From: Enterococcus sp. 9E7_DIV0242
GTDB taxonomy: Bacteria; Bacillota; Bacilli; Lactobacillales; Enterococcaceae
Reading direction: 5' to 3'
Assembly: GCF_002140975.2 (NCBI RefSeq)
Contig: NZ_CP147247.1
Coordinates: 1,240,001 to 1,304,000 of the forward strand
Length of the DNA: 64,000 nucleotides
In this document: piece after piece, positions 16,790 to 25,365 of the stretch
How the letters are laid out: each line of letters opens with the position of its first letter
How positions within the stretch are numbered: the stretch's first letter is position 1
Translations under genes and position numbers: made by a program
The notes under the pieces: model-generated
The model's input: only the letters and a program-made list of their open reading frames with translations
Told to the model about the DNA's origin: nothing
The model's database searches: none

Positions 16790-17896
16790 CTATTCTATTA
16801 ATGTATTTTCTTCCTGTTGAAAAGACTCTTCCAACAGTTGTTCCAGCCATTCGATTTCATCTAATCCTAGTTTTGCACTTGCTAGATTAGGCGCTTTTTC
16901 ATATAATGCTTTCCCTTGATCCAAAAGCATTTCAGCTCTCTCATAGTCTCCTTCAACAAAGCCATAATAAGCAGCCTCCAACGCTCTATTTCCCATAAGC
17001 GGTTGCTTCAAGCTTGCTTTCACACTCTTATCTTGCCATAGCTGAGGAATCCATTCATCGTCACTTTCCTGCGTACAAAGCCACATCAACATAGTCTTCT
17101 TCAGTTCTATTTGATAAATAGGAAGCAACTCATCCTGCCGCTCCCACATTTCCTCCAATAATTCTTCATATCCAGCCAAATCCCTTTGTTCAAATAGAAG
17201 GCCTAGTTGTAAAAATGTCTGATAATCATTAAAATAAGTTCTTTTTGGGATTGCCGGCACTGTTTCAAAATACTTTTCAGGCAAATCAATATGTGTTTTC
17301 CCTAGACTGAACTGATAATTAGCATCCATTTGTAAATAAAATAAGAATGCCTGTTCTTGACTTGAAGAAGCCATTCGAAGTGTTGCACCATCATTGAAGC
17401 CCATGGGAATACCGTTTGTCACTGCAAAAAACAGACCAACAGTAACAAAAATCATTGCACTTAGAGAATTGGGCGTAAACAAAACACCGATCACTACACT
17501 GAAAATCAGGTTTGCCAATACTCCGCCCATCAGATACAATCGAAACGGAAAATGCCCATTTTTATATGGCGGTGGTGCCATCAGACATTGCCCTAAAGTT
17601 CCCAGCACCTTATGGCGACGGAAAACAATTTTTCCATTCTCTTGCCAAACCCACATGAAGGAAAATAGTCGAAAGCTCACCATCTTATAGCCTGTCAATA
17701 ACCCAAATACGGCATGACCTGCTTCATGTATAAAAATTTGAACAATAAACCATAGTATCAAAAATAGGAAGAGTTGAATAAACGTCAGCGTAGTTACTTC
17801 ACCTCTGCTAAGTGTTTTTCCAAGAAAATAGCCAAAAACACCGCCAATTATGGCCATCAGCAAAATATTCGCAAGCTGTTTTATTACCTTTTTCAT
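16790..17896 (-). CDS. M50-type (site-2-protease-like) membrane metalloprotease
   Basis: A 368-residue protein. The first ~190 residues contain several membrane helices with the zinc motif HEAGH inside one (about residues 58-62) and a later NGIPMGFNDGA segment that fits the family's second metal-ligand motif (an N-P-D-G pattern). The C-terminal ~170 residues are soluble, helical and rich in Glu and Leu, resembling TPR-like repeats (paired segments such as NRALEAAYYGFVEGDYERAE). M50 enzymes cut substrates within the membrane; the partner here is unknown. No PDZ domain is visible, unlike RseP. It is flanked by terminators on both sides, so it is a one-gene unit. The start follows AGGAGG. Its closeness to the T7SS operon may be accidental. 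Confidence 0.75.
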   Translation of the reverse strand: MKKVIKQLANILLMAIIGGVFGYFLGKTLSRGEVTTLTFIQLFLFLILWFIVQIFIHEAGHAVFGLLTGYKMVSFRLFSFMWVWQENGKIVFRRHKVLGTLGQCLMAPPPYKNGHFPFRLYLMGGVLANLIFSVVIGVLFTPNSLSAMIFVTVGLFFAVTNGIPMGFNDGATLRMASSSQEQAFLFYLQMDANYQFSLGKTHIDLPEKYFETVPAIPKRTYFNDYQTFLQLGLLFEQRDLAGYEELLEEMWERQDELLPIYQIELKKTMLMWLCTQESDDEWIPQLWQDKSVKASLKQPLMGNRALEAAYYGFVEGDYERAEMLLDQGKALYEKAPNLASAKLGLDEIEWLEQLLEESFQQEENTLIE

Positions 17897-17966
17897 TTCA
17901 AGCCTCCTTTAGCTACCTTATATTTTAGCGGAAACAACAGAAAAATAACAGATGCAATTTAGACAA

Positions 17967-17998
17967 AAAGAAGAGCAACACAGCGGCTACTCTTCTTT
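17967..17998 (-). terminator. Terminator of the PTS IIC gene
   Basis: AAAGAAGAG (17967-17975) and CTCTTCTTT (17990-17998) form a perfect 9-bp stem, followed on the minus strand by TTTTTGTC. It lies about 65 bp after the IIC stop codon. Confidence 0.8.
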
Positions 17999-18061
17999 CA
18001 AATTTACAATTAACGTTTTTTGAAGCTGCTAGTCTATTTTTTAGAGAGAACTATGAATCAA

Positions 18062-19372
18062 TTACACATTCGTTTCCATCTTATTTGAAACGATAACAAA
18101 CGGCATATAGATCAACGTACCCACAACAATGATTACGATTTGCAGGATAGCTGCTCTGAAATCACCGGCAGTTGCCAGATAACCGGAAAGTACCGGCGGT
18201 GTCACCCAAGGAATCAAAATGTATGTTGGCGTCACTAAGCTTAAGCTTGTTGCGAAGTACGCTAGTAAAGTTGAAACCATAGGAACAATACAGAATGGGA
18301 TTGCATATACTGGGTTGAATACAATCGGTAGTCCAAACATCATAGGTTCACTGATATTGAATAGGCTGGAAACACCACCAAGCTTGGCAATCATTCGTTG
18401 GTCTTCTCTTTTAGAAAATAGTAGAACAGCAATAACCAGACAAATCATCGTTCCGCCCCCCCCCATGTATACATAGGCGTCTAAAAATGGCTGAGTTACG
18501 ATATTTGGTGCTGCTGATCCAGCATTGATTGCTTCCACATTTTGCTGTAAAGAAGTTAATAGGATTGGGCCCGATATCGCACCGAATACGAATGCTCCGT
18601 GAATACCAAAGATAAAAACAAAGGTTGAAAGAAATACATAAAGCAAAATTCCCGGTAAGGTTTGGAAGCCTCCAACTAAAGGTGCTTGTAAAATGTTGAC
18701 AACAATTTCCGGAATCGTTAAACCTGTAACAGTTCGAAGCACTACCTCACCAATCGCAAAAAGACTGATTGCGATAAATGCTGGAATCAAGCTATTGAAG
18801 GATTTGGCAATTGCCGGTGGCACACTTTCCGGCATTTTTATTTTTAAGCGACTATTTGCGGATAGCTTCACAACGAGCGGTACACTGATCAATGCAGCCA
18901 AAATTCCTAAAAGCATTGCGGAAGCGCTTGTATAAGTTTGTGTCAATGTACCGGAAGTTTGAATCTCAGTGCCATCAAATCCAGTAATGTTAATAATATT
19001 TGGAACCAAGCAAACATAGCTGGCTAGAGCAACGATCCCTTCCAAGGCCCCATCTGAATCATACGAGCGAGCCAATCGTACGCCAATTAGAAACGTTACC
19101 ATAATTCCCAAAATACCAAGTGTTCCATTATATGCCTGCACACAAATTTCAGAAATCATTTCGCGTCCCGGTATTCCCCGTAAAAGCCCTGTGTTCTCTG
19201 TTAACAGGACATTATTGACAAGCAGGAAAAATGCGGCTGTAATAGTGATCGGAATCGTACTGGCAAAAGCATCACGAATAGCACCAATAAATCTGTTTGT
19301 GGCTACTTTGTTCGCGTATAAAGCAATTTTTTCCCCTAATGCTTCTTTGTTGAAACTACTGTCTTTCATCAT
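18062..19372 (-). CDS. PTS transporter subunit IIC, lactose/cellobiose (Lac) family
   Basis: A 436-residue integral membrane permease of the CelB/LicC type, which moves beta-disaccharides such as cellobiose or chitobiose while IIB phosphorylates them. It has about ten hydrophobic helices, the early FAxTIPITITAAFFLL stretch, the IFGIHGAFVFGAISGPIL loop and the VTPPVLSGYLATAGDFRAAILQ segment near the C-terminus, all family hallmarks. It ends at normal family length with no fused IIA or IIB. No IIA or IIB gene lies in the window, so it must borrow them from elsewhere. The ATG has AAAGGAGAA upstream; that ribosome-site sequence is also found in every unit of the repeat array just upstream. It is the last gene of the ROK-GH9-IIC arm. 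Confidence 0.92.
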   Translation of the reverse strand: MMKDSSFNKEALGEKIALYANKVATNRFIGAIRDAFASTIPITITAAFFLLVNNVLLTENTGLLRGIPGREMISEICVQAYNGTLGILGIMVTFLIGVRLARSYDSDGALEGIVALASYVCLVPNIINITGFDGTEIQTSGTLTQTYTSASAMLLGILAALISVPLVVKLSANSRLKIKMPESVPPAIAKSFNSLIPAFIAISLFAIGEVVLRTVTGLTIPEIVVNILQAPLVGGFQTLPGILLYVFLSTFVFIFGIHGAFVFGAISGPILLTSLQQNVEAINAGSAAPNIVTQPFLDAYVYMGGGGTMICLVIAVLLFSKREDQRMIAKLGGVSSLFNISEPMMFGLPIVFNPVYAIPFCIVPMVSTLLAYFATSLSLVTPTYILIPWVTPPVLSGYLATAGDFRAAILQIVIIVVGTLIYMPFVIVSNKMETNV

Positions 19373-19380
19373 GATTTGTT

Positions 19381-19860
19381 CTCCTTTTCTTTATTGATGA
19401 AAGTAGGCAAGTCATTGCCCACTTTCTCCATTCTAGCGGTCCGATAGCCAGTTCCCTAGTGTACTTGATGAAAGGGAAATGGTTCTCCTTTTCTTTGTTG
19501 AGGAAACTACTCAAGTATTTGATCAGTTTCTCCATTCTGATGGTCCGATGTCCTCTATCTCTAGGTTCTTGTTTGCTCCAGAATAAAGGCTCTCCTTTTC
19601 TTTATTGATGAAAGTAGGCAAGTCATTGCCCACTTTCTCCATTCTAGTGGTCCGATAGCCAGTTCCCTAGTGTACTTGATGAAAGGGAAATGGTTCTCCT
19701 TTTATCTGCTGGGGAAACTGCTCAAGTATTTGTCCAGTTTCTCCATTTTGGTGGTCCGATAGCCTCTATCTCTAGGTTCTTGTTTGCTCCAGAGTAGAGG
19801 TTCTCCTTTTCTCTGTTGAGGAAACTGCTCAAGGGTTTGATTAGTTTCATCTTTTTTATC
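19381..19860 (-). repeat. Tandem array of 104/107-bp repeats between the GH9 and PTS IIC genes
   Basis: Copies begin at 19381, 19485, 19592, 19696 and 19803, giving spacings of 104, 107, 104 and 107 bp, so the higher-order unit is 211 bp. The 19381 and 19592 copies are almost identical over more than 100 bp; the alternate copies are a diverged second type. Read on the minus strand, each unit has an ATGGAGAAA (ATGAAA in the outermost), a hairpin (GAAAGTAGGCAA / TTGCCCACTTTC, or GAAACT..TCAA / TTGA..AGTTTC) and AAAGGAGA, the same ribosome-site sequence used by the IIC gene. Several short frames share a peptide pattern (L..F.N.EKE, then YSGANKNLEIE..GP..WRN). The last one, about 20 codons, stops over the IIC start codon. 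No known repeat family is recognised; the array fills the 529-bp gap. Confidence 0.9.
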
Positions 19861-19901
19861 TGATGTTCGTTTCTTTTACTGTCTACGGTTAGACGGTCTT
19901 A

Positions 19902-22283
19902 TTACCTTCTCGTGTCATTTTCATAGTTAATCAGTTCTGCTGTCAGCGAAAGCCATTTTCCTGCTACGCCAACCCAAACTTCTTTATAGGTTGCATTATT
20001 GAACTGTGGCCAATAGGGCTGATCTTCATCCCCAAAAGTCTGCATTCCAACAGGCATTTCTCCAGTGATTTCACCTGATGAAACAGAATATTGTTGTGGA
20101 TAATTATATCCTTCACCATAAACCATCGATTGCCCAAATGGATTTTTTCCAACCATCCATTGAAGCTGCTGATGCCCTCTATCCAGTAATGTCTGGTTAT
20201 TTATCAGCCGACCGATTATAGCAGCTGATTTTCCCATAGAGAGTAAAATCGCATTGTTTCCTCGGAAAGAGAACCAGATTGGAAAACGTTTGATATAAAG
20301 TCCTTTCCCGATCTCAATCCCTTGTTTTAATTGTTTTTGATAACTTTCTTCTGCTTCATCACTTACTAAAAGATGCTGCTTGTAAAAACTTTCCTTGTCC
20401 TGCCACTCATCTTCGCGATAAATCCCACTGGCAAACATCGGATAAGGTTCTGTAAAGGCAGCCAAATATTCCAGATATGCCCCATACTCTCTTGCCGCTT
20501 GAACCCACTCTCCATATTTTTGATGAACAGGAAAGGCCGTCATCATTTCTTCAAAGGCTTGCGCATAGAGATGCTCTCTGGCTTGATGATTGAAATGCTG
20601 GAATACACGTCGTTTGTCGTCTCGATAAAACATTCCTTTGAGTAAGGTTCCATCAGTTAACAGCAACCCCTCTTTTTCCTGACACTGTTGTAGTTCATCA
20701 AAGCAACGAACTGCCTCTTCTTGGTACCGATCTTCTGTAAAAAGTTGATACATCAGCGCAGATGTCCATGCCATCGTCGCTAAAAATGTACTTTTTGATG
20801 TGCTATATGTGTGCTCCCAAAAAATCGGTTCATGAATAAATCCAGTTTTTTCAAAACCTGCCATGGCATAGTCATAGTCTTCCTTCACGACTTGTAAAAG
20901 TGTTTCTTTTAGGGGATGCCCTTCCGGTAATACGGTGATTATCTTTGCTAATAGACCCGTAATCAGAAAATTATCATACGGACTATTATGAATTCGTGGG
21001 ACTGCATCATCCATGTTACCGATTCGGTTGTCCGTCCAGCGTGTAACACCCACACTCGTCATTCGATCGCCTTCATCTAATCTTGTTTTCAGAATAAAGT
21101 CGATGCCCCATTCTCCTTCTTCAAGCAATCGGATCGAAAGCAACTCATTTTCTTTCACTGCATCCGCCGCTTCGAATAAGCTTGCAGTAACTTCCGCTGT
21201 TTGAATCAATTGCTGAGAAAGATCGCCTGCATCATGCCAGCCGCCACTAAAATTGACTAAGGTTCCTTTATACTCTGTTGTCAGATCCTCATGACAGGTT
21301 CCATGAATCCCATGAACCGGGCAACCACAGCGTTCACAAAAGATGAAATTCAAAGATTTCCATACAGAAGAAGTAGTCAATGTCGAAAAATCATCAATCA
21401 GAAATGGCGGTGTTTTTACTTCACCGATCTGTAGGAAATATGTCCCTGTTTCTTTCACTTCAGAAAAATCCAATAGGCCAAACGAACCAGTTTCCGTTTC
21501 GATTACAAGAATTTCTTTTTCTACTACCAGTTGATCCCCGTTTTCAGCTCTTACTTCAAATATACACTCGGAAAAATCTTCTTTATTGATAATTGCTGTT
21601 TTTTTAAATGTCGAATGATACCCAATGTGAGAGTAGATGATTTCTTTTCTTGGTGCTTGCCACCCTTTAGCAGAAGTATTTTTCCTATTTTCTTCCAGAT
21701 AAAGATCACTGATCGTATAGTGGAGCTGTCCAGCTAAATTCGAATAGGAACCATTTGCCCCTGAAAAAATACGAATTCCTGTTACGGTATCTCTTGGAAG
21801 GTTACTGATATCAAGAACATAAGTATGTTTTTCCTGTCCTTCTAGATTGATCACGTGCGTTCCTTCTCTGTTATAGATATCTGGAATCTTGATTTCTCCA
21901 TCATTTTCAAGTGTGATGGTGATCGTTGGATTGATGACATTTTTACATTCAGCAGCAACACATAATTTGATCTGTGTATAGTCTGTCCAATCTTCTCGAT
22001 CGATTGCAAGACGTGCACCGACTTCACCAAAATTAACATAGTCACCATCTTCAGGTGCACCATCCGGCCATGAGTCGTAGCGAGTATCACTGATCAATGT
22101 CACAAAGGAACGATTAGCTTCCAACCTGCCTCTCCCAAAATGCTGCCACTGAACATTTTCCGATACTAGTGTACGGCGTTGAACGATTTCTTCTTTTTCC
22201 AACTGCTGTTTTTCATAGGAACGGCTATGATCCAATGGTAATGGACGATGAATATAGCCAGATGCTTTCAACTGTTTCTCCAT
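19902..22283 (-). CDS. Cytoplasmic glycoside hydrolase family 9 protein
   Basis: About 793 residues: an N-terminal carbohydrate-binding-like region (to about 200), an Ig-like domain typical of GH9 enzymes (about 210-300), and an (alpha/alpha)6 catalytic domain. The catalytic domain starts near CERCGCPVHGIHGTC, and the family signature GGWHDAGD follows with D351 and D354 as likely base residues. The C-terminal block has GKNPFGQSMVYGEGY and KEVWV, where E768 is the probable acid. There is no signal peptide, so it acts inside the cell on imported sugars rather than on cellulose. In Vibrio, intracellular GH9 enzymes encoded with a glucosamine kinase act as exo-glucosaminidases or on cellobiose; the neighbours here (ROK kinase, PTS IIC, SIS protein) fit that model. 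The ATG at 22283, 8 nt after AAAGGA, is preferred over 22292; it sits one base beyond the ROK stop codon. Confidence 0.9.
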   Translation of the reverse strand: MEKQLKASGYIHRPLPLDHSRSYEKQQLEKEEIVQRRTLVSENVQWQHFGRGRLEANRSFVTLISDTRYDSWPDGAPEDGDYVNFGEVGARLAIDREDWTDYTQIKLCVAAECKNVINPTITITLENDGEIKIPDIYNREGTHVINLEGQEKHTYVLDISNLPRDTVTGIRIFSGANGSYSNLAGQLHYTISDLYLEENRKNTSAKGWQAPRKEIIYSHIGYHSTFKKTAIINKEDFSECIFEVRAENGDQLVVEKEILVIETETGSFGLLDFSEVKETGTYFLQIGEVKTPPFLIDDFSTLTTSSVWKSLNFIFCERCGCPVHGIHGTCHEDLTTEYKGTLVNFSGGWHDAGDLSQQLIQTAEVTASLFEAADAVKENELLSIRLLEEGEWGIDFILKTRLDEGDRMTSVGVTRWTDNRIGNMDDAVPRIHNSPYDNFLITGLLAKIITVLPEGHPLKETLLQVVKEDYDYAMAGFEKTGFIHEPIFWEHTYSTSKSTFLATMAWTSALMYQLFTEDRYQEEAVRCFDELQQCQEKEGLLLTDGTLLKGMFYRDDKRRVFQHFNHQAREHLYAQAFEEMMTAFPVHQKYGEWVQAAREYGAYLEYLAAFTEPYPMFASGIYREDEWQDKESFYKQHLLVSDEAEESYQKQLKQGIEIGKGLYIKRFPIWFSFRGNNAILLSMGKSAAIIGRLINNQTLLDRGHQQLQWMVGKNPFGQSMVYGEGYNYPQQYSVSSGEITGEMPVGMQTFGDEDQPYWPQFNNATYKEVWVGVAGKWLSLTAELINYENDTRR

Positions 22284-22284
22284 A

Positions 22285-23247
22285 TCATGCATCCTTTCTT
22301 TCTCCTTTCTGATTTATAAATACCAAAGCTGCAGCCCCCTTCAGCGCAACAACATTTGGGTCTAACTCCGTCACAGAAAATCCTTTTGTCACAAATCGAA
22401 TTGTCTTCTCATTTAGTAACGTTACCAAATGATTCAAAAACCATCCGTCATTCATCACTCCTCCACCGAAAACCACCGCTTCCGGATCACTGACACGAAC
22501 TAAATTCATTGTTAAAGCTGCGGCAGCTTTCAAAGCTTGATTCACCACTCTCTTTGCCAAAGGATCATTTTTTTCATAGGCGAGAACAAGCTCATAAAAT
22601 GGCACTCTTTCCGAAGTATTTATAGGCAAACAAGTATCCGGATACTCCGCAGCAAATTTTACCATCTGATTGTGCATTCCCAATCCGGATGAAAAAAGTT
22701 CAACACAGCCCTGTCTTCCGCAAAGACAACGATCTTCACTATTCATATCGACAACCATATGCCCAACTTCACCAGCGTTAGAATGCCCCCCAACAATCAA
22801 TCGACCATCTGTTATCACTCTTCCGGCGATTCCAGTTCCAATATTTATATAAACAAAATTTTGGGTTTCTCTTCCCTTGCCCAGCATGTTCTCAGCTAAA
22901 GCAGCTCCTGAAACATCATTGGTCAGCCAACAAGGCAGCTGGAATTGTTCTGCTAACTCATCTGCCAGACTTGTCGGTTCTGACAAACCAGGTCGGATCT
23001 CAAACCACTCACCTGTTTCAGTATTTACTCTTCCGACCACACATACACCAATACCAATTAATTGGCCTTTGATTGTCTGATGTGAAAGAAAATCGGTGAT
23101 TGCTTCTTTTATTTTTTCAGCAGCAGCTTGCATGCTTGTAACATTGGATGGATACTTTTGGCTAGATAGAACCTGCCCATCCTCAGTAACTTCCCCCACT
23201 AATATCTTTGTTCCGCCTAAATCAACGGCTAACACTGTCTGTGTCAC
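22285..23247 (-). CDS. ROK-family sugar kinase
   Basis: About 320 residues. The N-terminal phosphate-binding loop is LAVDLGGTKILVGE. The middle has VYINIGTGIAGRVI, a catalytic-type NDVSGAALAE, the ROK histidine in GHSNAGEVGHMVV and the zinc cysteines CLCGRQGCVE; EAVVFGGGV is near the end. It phosphorylates a hexose (glucose, glucosamine or N-acetyl forms) with ATP in the cytoplasm. A longer frame reaches 23343, but the GTG at 23247 with GAGGTG 8 nt upstream gives normal ROK length and leaves the operator at 23266-23284 outside the gene. The stop codon nearly touches the GH9 start, so the two are coupled. The role is probably to phosphorylate the sugar released by GH9. Confidence 0.9.
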   Translation of the reverse strand: MTQTVLAVDLGGTKILVGEVTEDGQVLSSQKYPSNVTSMQAAAEKIKEAITDFLSHQTIKGQLIGIGVCVVGRVNTETGEWFEIRPGLSEPTSLADELAEQFQLPCWLTNDVSGAALAENMLGKGRETQNFVYINIGTGIAGRVITDGRLIVGGHSNAGEVGHMVVDMNSEDRCLCGRQGCVELFSSGLGMHNQMVKFAAEYPDTCLPINTSERVPFYELVLAYEKNDPLAKRVVNQALKAAAALTMNLVRVSDPEAVVFGGGVMNDGWFLNHLVTLLNEKTIRFVTKGFSVTELDPNVVALKGAAALVFINQKGERKDA

Positions 23248-23265
23248 TCGACTCACCTCAATCAA

Positions 23266-23284
23266 TTTGATAACGTTACCAAAT
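23266..23284. promoter_or_regulatory. LacI-type operator, ROK-gene side
   Basis: TTTGATAACGTTACCAAAT, a near-perfect palindrome centred on AACGTT, sits 19 bp before the GTG start of the kinase gene. It closely matches a second copy 93 bp away. Confidence 0.8.
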
Positions 23285-23358
23285 ATATCTATTATGTTTT
23301 CGCTTTCACGAGTATCATACATCCTTGATAAGTAGTCTGTCAATACTAAATATATAAA

Positions 23359-23377
23359 TTTAGTAACGTTACCAAAA
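23359..23377. promoter_or_regulatory. LacI-type operator, regulator-gene side
   Basis: TTTAGTAACGTTACCAAAA, a palindrome of the same type as the one at 23266-23284. The two centres are 93 bp apart, about nine helical turns, so looping by one LacI tetramer or independent control of both divergent promoters is possible. Confidence 0.8.
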
Positions 23378-23432
23378 ATTATTGCTTTTTATTCAAACCT
23401 AACATAAACTAAGATATGAGGAGGTCTTTTGC

Positions 23433-24491
23433 ATGAAAAAAAATATTACGATCAAAGAAATTGCTAAAAAAAGCGGCGTTTCAGTTTCTACTGTCTCTCG
23501 CGTTTTAAATAATCATCCATCTGTTTCTCCTGTGAAGCGTGCAAAGGTTCAGGCAATCATCGAAGAAGAAGGCTTTCAGCCAAGTATGCTGGCTCGAGGA
23601 ATGGTTTCCAATCAAACAAAGACCTTAGCAGTCGTCGTTTCGGATATCACCAATCCCTATTTCACCTCACTTGTATCCGAAATTGAGTTAGCCAGCCAAG
23701 ATCAGCATTACTCACTTTTGCTATTCAATACAATGACTGCGGGCCATAAAAGAAAAGCAGACAGCAGCTTTTCTGAGAAGGACACCTTCAATACGATTCT
23801 TGAAAAGAAAGTAGATGGCGTATTGATACTCGGGGGTGAAATCGATAGAGATGAACCTAATCCGGATTATCTAAATGCATTGAACCAGCTGAACAAGCAA
23901 ATTCCTGTGTTGATCGTCGGTCAGGCGCAAGAAAATTGTACGTGTTCATTTTTAGAGCGCGATTTAGAAAAAGGTGTCTTCTTGGCTATGCAGCATTTAT
24001 TAGCACTGGGGTATCGTCGGATCGGCTTTGTTGGAGGTGAAGCTGGTGTTAAGATCACTACACAAAGAGTTCAGGCATTTGAAAAAGCATTATCTTTATA
24101 TAGTACCTTTGACCCTACACTCCTCTATTTGAGTGACTTTTACACAGAAGATGGCTACCAAAGTATGACAAAGATTATTCAAGAGCAAGAAACCATGCCT
24201 GATGCAGTCTTAGCAATCAATGACCGCGTAGCAATCGGTGCCTTTCGTGCGCTGAAGGATCAAGGACTATCTTGCCCAGAAGATATTGCTATTGCCAGCT
24301 GTGATGCATTCCCGGATGGTGAATATCAAATTCCGAGAATTACAACAATCAATCAGCACAACCAAATATTAGGTCAATTAGCTGTGAAAAGACTATTGAA
24401 ATTGATCAATGAGGAACCCCTAGGCACGATCGACCTACATTCCCCAGATTTGATTATTCGCGAGTCTTGCGGCATTCAAAGGAGAACATAG
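23433..24491 (+). CDS. LacI/GalR-family transcriptional regulator
   Basis: 352 residues. The N-terminal helix-turn-helix is ITIKEIAKKSGVSVSTVSRVLN with the family hinge helix following; residues 60-350 are the periplasmic-binding-type sugar domain (VVVSDITNPYFTSL, then IGFVGGEAGV and AINDRVAIGAFRAL). The start follows GAGGAGG. It is divergent from the ROK-GH9-IIC arm and first in its own arm, three bases before the HAD gene. The two AACGTT palindromes in the gap are the expected binding sites, so it probably represses both arms until a sugar or sugar phosphate binds. Confidence 0.95.
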   Translation: MKKNITIKEIAKKSGVSVSTVSRVLNNHPSVSPVKRAKVQAIIEEEGFQPSMLARGMVSNQTKTLAVVVSDITNPYFTSLVSEIELASQDQHYSLLLFNTMTAGHKRKADSSFSEKDTFNTILEKKVDGVLILGGEIDRDEPNPDYLNALNQLNKQIPVLIVGQAQENCTCSFLERDLEKGVFLAMQHLLALGYRRIGFVGGEAGVKITTQRVQAFEKALSLYSTFDPTLLYLSDFYTEDGYQSMTKIIQEQETMPDAVLAINDRVAIGAFRALKDQGLSCPEDIAIASCDAFPDGEYQIPRITTINQHNQILGQLAVKRLLKLINEEPLGTIDLHSPDLIIRESCGIQRRT

Positions 24492-24494
24492 AAC

Positions 24495-25304
24495 ATGGAC
24501 AAACATCTTATTTTTATGGACATAGACGGTACATTAGTAAGCAGAGATCAAAAAATCTCCACAAAAACCCGATCCGTCATTTCAGAGCTTCAAAAAGACG
24601 GGCATCAATTTTATGTGGCAACTGGCAGAAAATATTCTTCTGCCATTGATGTTGCAAAGCGGCTTACACCTGAAACAAAAGTCGTTGCCTCGAATGGCAG
24701 TATCTATTCAGTCAATGACACACTGCATAAAAAACAGCTGTCTCGAGATGCTCTGGCAGCTATTTACGAAACAGTTTTTCAGAAGAAAATCCCCCTATTC
24801 TTTTTTGGCGAGCATACTGTTTTTTACACGGAGGAGCTGCCTGAATATCTTCAAAAGAGTGACCAATCCAGGGTCAGTGCCAGTGGAGAAGAAGATTTTC
24901 TATTCATTGATTCAATTGACACGCTTCTCTCTATGAGTACTCGAATCGTGAACGGCATCATCATTGCAGATGATCGTCAAGACGAGCTTAACAGTATCAA
25001 GGCTGAGTTGGCAGAAAGGGAACTGCTTTCCTTGTCGTCTTCTCATCCTAACAATATTGAATTGATTCCTAAAGGTGTCAATAAAGCAACGGCTATACAG
25101 GAGATTCAAAAAGAATTGTCTGTGCCGAAAGAGAAAATCATCAGCTTTGGTGATGGTATGAACGATTTGGAGATGCTGCAAGCCTCAGGGGTTAGTGTGG
25201 CAATGGGCAATGCAGTAGATGAATTAAAACAAGAGGCAAAATTTATCACAGATGCCAACACAGAGGACGGTATCGCTAATTTTTTGATCAACTATTTCGA
25301 TTGA
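24495..25304 (+). CDS. Cof-type HAD-superfamily phosphatase
   Basis: 269 residues. Motif I is MDIDGT, motif II is VATGRK, the catalytic lysine lies in PKGVNKATAI, and motif III/IV is FGDGMNDLEML, followed by VAMGNAVDELK. This is the complete Cof/YidA plan with a cap domain between motifs II and III. It probably removes phosphate from a sugar phosphate in the cytoplasm, preventing build-up of phosphorylated intermediates. It starts three bases after the LacI gene and is in the same transcript. Confidence 0.92.
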   Translation: MDKHLIFMDIDGTLVSRDQKISTKTRSVISELQKDGHQFYVATGRKYSSAIDVAKRLTPETKVVASNGSIYSVNDTLHKKQLSRDALAAIYETVFQKKIPLFFFGEHTVFYTEELPEYLQKSDQSRVSASGEEDFLFIDSIDTLLSMSTRIVNGIIIADDRQDELNSIKAELAERELLSLSSSHPNNIELIPKGVNKATAIQEIQKELSVPKEKIISFGDGMNDLEMLQASGVSVAMGNAVDELKQEAKFITDANTEDGIANFLINYFD

Positions 25305-25365
25305 GAATAAAGCCGCGAAATCACACGAGCCGTTTTCCAACTAATAAAAAGGAGCTAGATAAACC

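Noticed and set aside
19381..19860. CRISPR array
   Set aside because: Copies are about 105 bp and directly adjoining, with no short repeats separated by unique spacers, and no cas genes are nearby.
23248..23343. N-terminal extension of the ROK kinase up to 23343
   Set aside because: It would contain the operator, has no ribosome site and makes the protein longer than the family.
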